Shown here piece by piece: positions 6,767-12,514 of a DNA stretch of 14,679 nt (positions are counted from its first letter, which is position 1; every line of letters starts with the position of its first letter). The notes beneath the pieces are model-generated. The model worked only from the letters and a program-made list of their open reading frames with translations, did not search any database and had not been told where the DNA came from. This DNA comes from CAWKZT01 sp963854565. GTDB lineage: Bacteria; Actinomycetota; Acidimicrobiia; Acidimicrobiales; JAHEJN01. The position numbers and the translations under genes were made by a program. The stretch covers positions 1 to 14,679 of the forward strand of contig CAWKZT010000042.1 in assembly GCA_963854565.1 (NCBI GenBank), read 5' to 3'.

Positions 6767-7959
6767 ACGGCGAACCCTCCATTGTCAGTCGTACGTAACC
6801 ATGCCACCGGCTGACGGGCGGTGACCCGTTCGTCGGTTACTGCGAGATAGCCCATTAGTTCGCCGCCGAAAGCGGAACAAACTTCTTGTTCGCCGATATG
6901 TCCCAAGACCCGACCCGTAGAAATCGTGGAGCCGACAGGTGTGTCGTCGACCGGGATGAATACACCGGCACAGGGTGTAACGACGAGTCGCTCAGTTGCA
7001 AACAGCAACTCGCCTTCGTGGTGAACAACACTGCCTGATTGGGGAATGGCGAGCGCTTCGATGAGCGTGTCAAGATCGCCGGGGGCATTGACCTTTAGTC
7101 GGCGAGAGTCGGCCAGCGTACGTTTGGTAGTGCCGGTGAGGATTGTGCCGGGGCCAATCTCAACAAAAGTCGCAAATCCGGCGTCGTCCATGGCATGCAG
7201 TGTTTGCCGCCAGCGAACAGGACTGCAGAGTTGTGAATTGAGCAGGCCGGCCCAGTGGCGAGCGTCGAGATAGCCGGAGGCATCGACGTTGGCGTAAACG
7301 ACGTTGCCGGGGGCTCGGAATTCGATCTGGTCGAGGGCTTTGCTAAGCCGGTCGCGTGCGGGCGCCATGAAGGGGGTGTGGAACGCACCGCCGACGGGAA
7401 GGGGCATGGCACGCTTGGCACCGAGTTCTTTGGCGATGGCACTGGCCTCGGCGATGGCGTCAGGGTCACCGGCGATGACGACTTGGCCCGGAGCGTTGTA
7501 GTTGGCGACCCAAACGTCGCCGCTCACCCGAACACACGCCGACTCGACTTTGTCGTCGTCAAGACCAAGAATGGCCGACATCGTGCCGGACTGCTCGTCG
7601 GCGGCCGCTTGCATAGCATTGCCGCGTTCGACCACCAGGCTTACGGCATCGTTGAGTTCGAGGGTGCCCGCAGCAGTGAGGGCCGAGTATTCACCGAGGC
7701 TGTGACCGGCAAAACCGGTTGCTTCGACGCCGATGCGACTCACCGCTTCGAGCATGACCATGCTGAGCACGAAGGTGGCGATTTGTGAGTTGCGAGTTTC
7801 TTTTAAGGTGTCGGCGTCGGCGTGGAGGAGGAGATCGGCGATGTCGCGGTCGGCGGCTTCGGAGGCTTCGCCCACGATCTCCCAGGAGGGATGATCGACC
7901 CATGGTTCGCCCATGCCGGGCTTCTGTGAACCTTGCCCAGGAAACGTAAATGCAATCAT
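6763..7959 (-). CDS. fabD: Malonyl-CoA:ACP transacylase with a C-terminal biotinyl/lipoyl-like extension
   Basis: A 398-residue protein, about 90 residues longer than typical FabD (around 310). Residues 1-305 are a full malonyltransferase moving malonyl from CoA to ACP: oxyanion segment FPGQGSQ (6-12), nucleophile Ser87 in GHSLGEYSA, Arg112 in VVERGNAMQ, and catalytic His194 in GGAFHTPFM. After a linker, residues 318-392 read like a biotinyl/lipoyl half-barrel: VVTPCAGVF, then a G..V..G..L pattern, then GG and a closing V....P..WL strand. The hairpin that normally holds EAMKM is about four residues shorter and has no lysine, so the domain cannot be biotinylated or lipoylated. The frame is continuous and its stop overlaps the fabH ATG, so the extension is genuine. 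The ribosome binding site at 7957 is weak. Confidence 0.93.
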   Translation of the reverse strand: MIAFTFPGQGSQKPGMGEPWVDHPSWEIVGEASEAADRDIADLLLHADADTLKETRNSQIATFVLSMVMLEAVSRIGVEATGFAGHSLGEYSALTAAGTLELNDAVSLVVERGNAMQAAADEQSGTMSAILGLDDDKVESACVRVSGDVWVANYNAPGQVVIAGDPDAIAEASAIAKELGAKRAMPLPVGGAFHTPFMAPARDRLSKALDQIEFRAPGNVVYANVDASGYLDARHWAGLLNSQLCSPVRWRQTLHAMDDAGFATFVEIGPGTILTGTTKRTLADSRRLKVNAPGDLDTLIEALAIPQSGSVVHHEGELLFATERLVVTPCAGVFIPVDDTPVGSTISTGRVLGHIGEQEVCSAFGGELMGYLAVTDERVTARQPVAWLRTTDNGGFAV

Positions 7960-7985
7960 TGCCTGTTGTGACCCATGTAGCGTCG

Positions 7986-8007
7986 GTTAGGTAACAGGAT
8001 TTCTAAC
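7986..8007. promoter_or_regulatory. Weak inverted repeat upstream of the fab operon
   Basis: GTTAG and CTAAC arms are 12 bp apart, and the left arm forms a small palindrome GTTAGGTAAC. It lies 26-48 bp upstream of the fabD start in an AT-richer stretch, where an operator would be expected. It matches no regulator site I recognise, and the arms are short. Confidence 0.2.
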
Positions 8008-8017
8008 ATTTTTCTGA

Positions 8018-8134
8018 CTACCTTGTCGTGCCATATTTGGAGTTGTTGCGGCGGAACATGGCCTCGCGGATAGCACCGATGGCGGCGGTCATAAAGGCCC
8101 ACCGGATGAGTTTCTTGACAAGTCGTTTTAGCAC
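8018..8134 (-). CDS. Possible small cationic membrane-associated protein
   Basis: A 38-codon reading frame from GTG at 8134: a Lys/Arg-rich start (VLKRLVKKLIR), a short hydrophobic stretch (WAFMTAAIGAI) and a basic end. This resembles small membrane-anchored or amphipathic peptides. It precedes fabD in the same direction with a 58-bp gap and would fill most of the otherwise empty 7960-8166 interval. Against it: there is no Shine-Dalgarno, no family I recognise, and the frame stays open through the tRNA gene, which shows open frames arise here by chance. Confidence 0.25.
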   Translation of the reverse strand: MLKRLVKKLIRWAFMTAAIGAIREAMFRRNNSKYGTTR

Positions 8135-8145
8135 ACTGAGGAGGA

Positions 8146-8151
8146 TACGCT
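8146..8151 (+). promoter_or_regulatory. Putative -10 element of the tRNA-Leu gene
   Basis: TACGCT fits TANNNT and lies 15 bp before the mature tRNA 5' end, giving a plausible short 5' leader for RNase P. A perfect TTGACA at 8115-8120 is 25 bp upstream, too far to pair with it normally, so the promoter is uncertain. Confidence 0.3.
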
Positions 8152-8166
8152 GTGGGGACAGTTCCT

Positions 8167-8252
8167 GCCCGGGTGGCGGAATTGGCAGACGCAGGGGATT
8201 CAAAATCCCCCGATCATTGATCGTGCGGGTTCAAGTCCCGCCCCGGGCACCA
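8167..8252 (+). tRNA. tRNA-Leu (anticodon CAA)
   Basis: A class II tRNA with all arms visible: acceptor GCCCGGG (8167-8173) with CCCGGGC (8242-8248); a D arm with GGC; anticodon stem GGGGA/TCCCC with loop TTCAAAA, anticodon CAA at 8201-8203; a long variable arm GATC-ATT-GATC (8212-8222); and T arm GCGGG-TTCAAGT-CCCGC (8225-8241). The discriminator is A and the CCA end is encoded (8250-8252). It reads the UUG leucine codon. The long variable arm and the A discriminator agree with leucine identity. Confidence 0.97.
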
Positions 8253-8278
8253 ACGTTGCTGTCGCTAGACACGAAGAT

Positions 8279-8317
8279 GGCTCTCGAATCTCGGTTCGGG
8301 AGCCGTTGGCACGTTTT
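8279..8317 (+). terminator. Probable terminator after tRNA-Leu
   Basis: GGCTCTCGAA (8279-8288) and TTCGGGAGCC (8295-8304) pair over 10 bp with one U-G wobble and a 6-nt loop. A TTTT run follows nine bases later (8314-8317), a longer gap than in ideal intrinsic terminators. It lies just before the stop of the convergent lipoprotein gene and may serve both directions. Confidence 0.5.
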
Positions 8318-8320
8318 GAC

Positions 8321-8785
8321 TTAGTGCGCCGGGCCTTGGTTGCGGTTGGTGCCGATGAACCGTTCGAGTTCTTCGATGTTGACGGTTGTGCACTCCATCT
8401 TGTGGAGCCAAGCGGTGATAACTATGGGGGCCCCGAGTGATGCGTTCGGAGCCACGATTACGGTATCGGTGGCCAGCTCCTGCACTTGGTCAATGGTGTC
8501 TCGGTATTGAATGAGCACGCGACCTGATTCTAGAATTCCGACCTGGATCGGGGCAGGCAATGGTTCGATTTGAATTCCCGCGATTGCACCCGCGACGGCG
8601 TGGGGCCCGGAAGTGGGTGGGTTGGTGAGATACGTGACATCGCCAGGATTCAAGACATGCAACGCGGACTGTGGATCGAGTGACTCGCGAATTGTTGGGC
8701 CACAGGCGCTGGTGCCATTTGATCCGCCTGTGCAGGCGCTGAGAAATAGCGCACAAGTCAGGATGAGGGCGGCGAACTTCGACAT
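8321..8785 (-). CDS. DUF3105-like secreted lipoprotein
   Basis: A 154-residue protein with a lipoprotein signal peptide: MSKF, a hydrophobic core, then lipobox LSAC with Cys18. It should be lipid-anchored on the outer face of the membrane. The mature part resembles the actinobacterial DUF3105 family: NPPTSGPH near 54-61, PLPAPIQVGILESGRVLIQY where the family usually has HxLEHG, APIVITAWLHKM near 118-129, and a terminal ELERFIGTNRNQGP. The function of DUF3105 is unknown to me. The His/Glu/His residues of the usual motif are mostly replaced here (GILESG). It is divergent from the coiled-coil gene, with 43 bp between the starts, and no clear Shine-Dalgarno is seen; CACAAT, 8 nt before the ATG, may be a -10 element. 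Confidence 0.75.
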   Translation of the reverse strand: MSKFAALILTCALFLSACTGGSNGTSACGPTIRESLDPQSALHVLNPGDVTYLTNPPTSGPHAVAGAIAGIQIEPLPAPIQVGILESGRVLIQYRDTIDQVQELATDTVIVAPNASLGAPIVITAWLHKMECTTVNIEELERFIGTNRNQGPAH

Positions 8786-8815
8786 TAGTGTTCATTGTGC
8801 CGGGGAACTGAGCCC

Positions 8816-8821
8816 TACACT
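8816..8821 (+). promoter_or_regulatory. Putative -10 element before the coiled-coil gene
   Basis: TACACT fits TANNNT and ends 7 nt before the ATG at 8829, consistent with a leaderless transcript carrying the coiled-coil gene, the ANTAR regulator and polA. No Shine-Dalgarno is present at this ATG. Confidence 0.4.
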
Positions 8822-8828
8822 GCTCGGT

Positions 8829-9125
8829 ATGGCCCGCCCGCTCGTAGAACGTCGTTTGGTTGATCTTGGCGATCGCCTCAAACGTTTGCGCGACGAACTG
8901 CGGGTAGCCGATGAACAGCTCATGCAACTGCGGGACGAGGCCGACGATGCCCGCCTGCGTTCGTTGGTCAGCGAGACGCCTGTAGCTGCCAAAGAGCACC
9001 GCCAAGCTGCCCAACAGTTGGCGAAACTCGAAAGTCAGCGGCACAGCGTTGCTGCTGACATCGCGAAACACGAGGCGAAATCCGATGAACTTCTCGATCA
9101 GATGATGGAGCATCGTAATGGGTGA
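8829..9125 (+). CDS. Conserved actinobacterial coiled-coil protein (hypothetical)
   Basis: A 98-residue, highly charged, almost wholly helical protein: MARPLVERRLVDLGDRLK, a DEADDARLRSLVSETP segment, then KEHRQAAQQLAKLE and a terminal ELLDQMMEHRNG. Leucines and alanines spaced in heptads suggest a coiled coil from about 8 to 92. I recall similar small proteins with the ADDARxRxLVSETP segment in other actinobacteria, but know no function. A longer frame opens at 8613 but would overlap the divergent lipoprotein gene; the ATG at 8829 begins the recognisable family and has TACACT seven bases upstream. It overlaps the ANTAR regulator by 8 bp, so the two are probably coupled. Confidence 0.8.
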   Translation: MARPLVERRLVDLGDRLKRLRDELRVADEQLMQLRDEADDARLRSLVSETPVAAKEHRQAAQQLAKLESQRHSVAADIAKHEAKSDELLDQMMEHRNG

Positions 9126-9708
9126 AGTCGTGCCGTTGCGGTTAGTAGTTGCCGAAGACGAGCCGATAATTCGGTTGGATCTGGTCGAGACACTGGTCGA
9201 TGAAGGCTATGAGGTGGTGGCCAGCACGGGTCGAGGCGACGAAGTGCTCGGACTCGTATCGGAACACGAACCCGATCTAGTCATGCTCGATATTCGTATG
9301 CCAGGTATCGACGGCATCGAGGCGGCCAGGCTCATAACTGAGCAACGAATGGCAGCGGTCGTGATCCTTACAGCGTTTAGTCAGCGCGAATTGATCGAAC
9401 GCGCCACCGAAGCGGGTGCGCTCGGGTACTTGGTCAAACCGTGGCAAGGACACGATTTGGTTCCAGCAATCGAGGTCGCTCATGCGCGGTTCTTGGAGCA
9501 AAGGTCCCTGGTTGGCGAAGCAGCGTCATTTCAAGATCAGCTGGCAACGCGCAAAATTCTCGATAAAGCAAAGGGCCATTTAATGGACACCGAAGGCCTG
9601 TCTGAGCAGGAAGCTTTTCGTCGTATTCAGCATGAGTCGATGGGTTCACGTCGATCTATGAAGGTCGTGGCGCTCGAAGTTCTCGGCGATGGAGTTGCCG
9701 CCGACTGA
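9118..9708 (+). CDS. pdtaR: ANTAR-domain response regulator (PdtaR-like transcription antiterminator)
   Basis: A 196-residue two-domain protein. The receiver domain (about 6-122) has the acidic pocket Glu13/Asp14, phospho-acceptor Asp58 in MLDIRMPG, Thr85 in ILTAF and Lys107 in YLVKPW. The C-terminal ANTAR domain (about 136-190) contains RKILDKAKGHLM and EAFRRIQHESM. ANTAR regulators are known to bind paired hexaloop hairpins in nascent RNA and prevent termination once phosphorylated. The gene matches M. tuberculosis Rv1626 in architecture and in lying just before polA, rpsA and coaE. GGAG lies 7 nt before the ATG. No histidine kinase gene is nearby; PdtaS is also unlinked in Mycobacterium. 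Confidence 0.93.
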   Translation: MGEVVPLRLVVAEDEPIIRLDLVETLVDEGYEVVASTGRGDEVLGLVSEHEPDLVMLDIRMPGIDGIEAARLITEQRMAAVVILTAFSQRELIERATEAGALGYLVKPWQGHDLVPAIEVAHARFLEQRSLVGEAASFQDQLATRKILDKAKGHLMDTEGLSEQEAFRRIQHESMGSRRSMKVVALEVLGDGVAAD

Positions 9709-9742
9709 TTGGCTAGCAGCGAACGCGCCTAGGGTGCGACCT

Positions 9743-12427
9743 GTGACTAAAAAAGTGATGCTGATTGACGGTAACTCGTTGACCTATCGAGCGTTTTTTG
9801 CGCTCCCGACCGATTTGGCGACGGCATCGGGCCAGGTCACCAACGCCGTGTTTGGGTTTACCTCCATGTTGGTGAATCTATTGCGCGATCATCAGCCCGA
9901 TCGGATCGTGGTGGCGTTCGATCGCCCCGAGCCGACATTTCGTCATAAGCAGGTGGATACCTACAAGGCCGGGCGTAAAGAAACGCCGGACATTTTGATT
10001 CAGCAGTTCCCGTTGGTGCGTCAGGTGTTGGATGTGCTCAACATTCCCTCGATCGAGCAAATTGGCATCGAAGCAGACGACATTTTGGCCACGTTGGCCA
10101 CGAGGGCACGGGATCAAGGTGACGACGTAATCGTGGTGTCGGGTGATCGCGATGTGTATCAACTCGTCGAAGATCCCCATATCAAGGTTTTGTACAATTT
10201 GCGGGGGGTCAGCGAGTACGCCTTCTACGACGAAGCCGCCATCTTTGAAAAATGTGGTGTTACCCCTAAGGATTACGTGAAATTTGCGGCGTTGCGGGGC
10301 GACAAGTCCGACAACTTGCCTGGGGTAATGGGTGTCGGTGAGAAGACTGCCGCGAAGCTCATTACCAGGTACGGCGACATGGATGGCATTTATGCCCACG
10401 TTGACGACCAAACCCCCAAGCTCCGCGAGAATCTCATCGCCGGCGAACCGAACGCTCGTCTGAACATCGACATGATGGAGCTGGTCCGTGATGCGGACAT
10501 CGACGTGGATCTTGATGCGCTGGTCATGGGCGACATGGACCCCGATGAGGTAAAGCAACTGTTCGATTTCTTGGAGTTCCAGACGCTGCATGCTCGTCTG
10601 GGTGAGGCTTTGGGCCAAGACGTTGGTGCCGGCCCGGCGGCAGAAACTATTGAGGCCGAGACAACGGTGTGTGAGTCACCCGCCGACGTGGCCGCCACGA
10701 TGAATCGGTTAGCGACAGACTCGGCCCCGCTTGTGGTTGCAGCGGCATGGAACGATGATGCCCAACGGTCGCTAGGCGGCTTGGCATTGGTTGTCGATCG
10801 TGACAGCGGCGACGTCGTGTGGATTGACGAATCTCAGCTGGCCAATAGCGATGTCCGAAGGTCGCTCGCTCAGCTGGTTGGTGACAATGGACGCCCCATA
10901 ATTGGCCATGGGCTGAAGCCGTTGGTCCGGGCGCTGCTCAGCGACAACGAGCAACCAATTGAGATCACTCACCTTCAGCTCGATACTCTTTTGGCGGCCT
11001 ACCTGCTTGACCCAGCCGAGGCCCGCTATCTCCTTGATGACCTGCTGTTTCGCTACGCCAACCGGTCCATGCCCGAACAAACCGAGGCGGCAGCCGGCCA
11101 GCTTTCTTTCGGCGACGACTCGACCCCCACATCGCAAATTGTCGCTCGTGAGGCTATTGCCACGGCATTTATTGCCGAACCGATAGCCGATGCGCTTGAA
11201 GCGCAAGGTCTAACCGCTCTCAATGTCGACATGGAGTTACCGCTCGTTGGTGTCTTGGCTCGCATGGAAAACTTGGGCGTAGGGGTAGATGTCGGTGAAC
11301 TCACTGCTCTGAGGGACGATTTGGCCTCACGCGCTTCGACTTTGGCCGCGGCGATCATCGCTGACGCCGGCCATGAGTTCAACGTCAATTCGCCGAAGCA
11401 ACTGCAAGTGGTGTTGTTCGAAGAGTTGGGCCTCACACCACAGAAAAAGACCAAGACCGGCTTTAGCACCAATGCACAGGTTCTGGAGAAGATGGTCGGT
11501 GAACACCCCATCATCGAACATTTGTTGGAATACCGCGAGGTCGAAAAACTTCGCTCCACGTATGGTGTGGGATTGCTGGCCGAGGTTGGCGAGGGCGACC
11601 GCATTCGTGCCACCTTCAACCAAACCGTCGCCCGCACTGGGCGTCTTAGTTCAGATGCACCCAACCTGCATAACATTCCGGTGCGCTCAGAAACCGGTAG
11701 GGGGTTCCGTAAGGCCTTCGTGGCCGCCGACGGCTACGAACTTCTCGTGGCCGACTACAACCAGATCGAGTTGCGATGCATTGCCCACCTGGCGCTTGAT
11801 CCTGGATTAATCGACGCCTTTGAATCGGGCGTCGATATCCACAACGCCACCGCATCACGTATTTTTGGCGTGGCCGCCGATGAAGTGACCTCGGCTCAAC
11901 GGTCCAAAGCGAAAATGGTGTCTTACGGTTTGGCCTATGGGATGGAGGCGTACGGCCTGTCGCAACGTCTTAATGTTCCTGTGGGCGAGGCTCAAGAAAT
12001 TCTCGACGCTTATTTTGACGCGTTCCCTGCGGTCAAACAGTACATGGATGACACCGTCGAAGAAGCCCGCAGGAAGGGCTACACCGAAACCTTGTTTGGT
12101 CGGCGCCGTCAAATCCCCGAGCTTGCTTCCAGCAATTTCCGTATCCGTCAGGCGGGGGAGCGTCAGGCCATGAATTCCGGTATCCAGGGCCTAGCCGCTG
12201 ACATTTTCAAGGTGGCTCTGGTCAACCTGGATGCGGCATTACGCGATCGAAATGCCCAGTCTCGGCTCATTTTGCAGGTGCACGATGAAGTCATTTTGGA
12301 GGTCACACCCGACGAACGTGACGACATGGCCGCACTGGTCACCCAGGTGATGGCCGACGCGTTCGATTTGCGAGTCCCCTTATTGATCAATTTGAGCTTC
12401 GGACACACGTGGGCTGACGCCAAATAG
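9743..12427 (+). CDS. polA: DNA polymerase I
   Basis: An 894-residue repair and Okazaki-maturation polymerase. The N-terminal 5' nuclease (about 1-290) begins VMLIDGNSLTYRAF with metal-ligand Asp9 and has the helix-hairpin-helix GDKSDNLPGVMGVG near 186-199. The middle 3'-5' exonuclease fold lacks the DxE motif and the KYD aspartate (GHGLKPL instead), so proofreading is probably lost, as in several Gram-positive Pol I enzymes. The polymerase domain has motif A DYNQIELR (Asp671), O-helix KMVSYGLAYG with Tyr728 where E. coli has Phe762, and motif C QVHDEV (Asp848). I chose GTG at 9743 because AGGGTG precedes it by 6 nt and the family starts here; an in-frame ATG at 9689 would overlap the ANTAR gene. 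Confidence 0.96.
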   Translation: MTKKVMLIDGNSLTYRAFFALPTDLATASGQVTNAVFGFTSMLVNLLRDHQPDRIVVAFDRPEPTFRHKQVDTYKAGRKETPDILIQQFPLVRQVLDVLNIPSIEQIGIEADDILATLATRARDQGDDVIVVSGDRDVYQLVEDPHIKVLYNLRGVSEYAFYDEAAIFEKCGVTPKDYVKFAALRGDKSDNLPGVMGVGEKTAAKLITRYGDMDGIYAHVDDQTPKLRENLIAGEPNARLNIDMMELVRDADIDVDLDALVMGDMDPDEVKQLFDFLEFQTLHARLGEALGQDVGAGPAAETIEAETTVCESPADVAATMNRLATDSAPLVVAAAWNDDAQRSLGGLALVVDRDSGDVVWIDESQLANSDVRRSLAQLVGDNGRPIIGHGLKPLVRALLSDNEQPIEITHLQLDTLLAAYLLDPAEARYLLDDLLFRYANRSMPEQTEAAAGQLSFGDDSTPTSQIVAREAIATAFIAEPIADALEAQGLTALNVDMELPLVGVLARMENLGVGVDVGELTALRDDLASRASTLAAAIIADAGHEFNVNSPKQLQVVLFEELGLTPQKKTKTGFSTNAQVLEKMVGEHPIIEHLLEYREVEKLRSTYGVGLLAEVGEGDRIRATFNQTVARTGRLSSDAPNLHNIPVRSETGRGFRKAFVAADGYELLVADYNQIELRCIAHLALDPGLIDAFESGVDIHNATASRIFGVAADEVTSAQRSKAKMVSYGLAYGMEAYGLSQRLNVPVGEAQEILDAYFDAFPAVKQYMDDTVEEARRKGYTETLFGRRRQIPELASSNFRIRQAGERQAMNSGIQGLAADIFKVALVNLDAALRDRNAQSRLILQVHDEVILEVTPDERDDMAALVTQVMADAFDLRVPLLINLSFGHTWADAK

Positions 12428-12466
12428 GCGTTAGTCTTATCAGTTCCTATTCATCTACCCCTCAGG

Positions 12467-12483
12467 CGACGCAACCAGCGTCG
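12467..12483 (+). promoter_or_regulatory. Small hairpin in the polA-rpsA spacer
   Basis: CGACGC and GCGTCG form a 6-bp stem with loop AACCA, 31 nt before the rpsA GTG. S1 controls its own translation in some bacteria, so a leader structure is plausible, but the stem is short. No convincing promoter was found in 12428-12514. Confidence 0.25.
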
Positions 12484-12514
12484 ACATCGAGGTTCACCAA
12501 AGGTCTACTACTCC

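Noticed and set aside
7255..7788. 177-codon plus-strand ORF
   Set aside because: Antisense to fabD, whose active-site motifs are clear over the same bases.
8151..8220. Short plus-strand frame with GAGGAGG before GTG at 8151
   Set aside because: It reads into the tRNA and stops there; the GAGGAGG is probably chance near the tRNA promoter.
8167..8252. tRNA-Leu as an integration site for a mobile element
   Set aside because: No integrase, no direct repeat of the tRNA 3' end and no foreign-looking genes in the window.
8279..8304. ANTAR-type hexaloop RNA target
   Set aside because: The loop has six bases but reads TCTCGG, without the A at position 1 and G at position 4 expected for ANTAR targets, and there is no paired second hexaloop hairpin.
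8028..8324. 98-codon plus-strand ORF containing a GGGIGRRRGFK stretch
   Set aside because: It runs straight through the tRNA-Leu gene; this peptide is the usual artefact of translating a tRNA-Leu sequence.
8490..9113. 207-codon minus-strand ORF
   Set aside because: It overlaps the lipoprotein gene in another frame and lies antisense to the coiled-coil gene; it shows no domain pattern.
9878..10618. 246-codon minus-strand ORF
   Set aside because: Antisense to the well-supported 5' nuclease domain of polA; no recognisable family.
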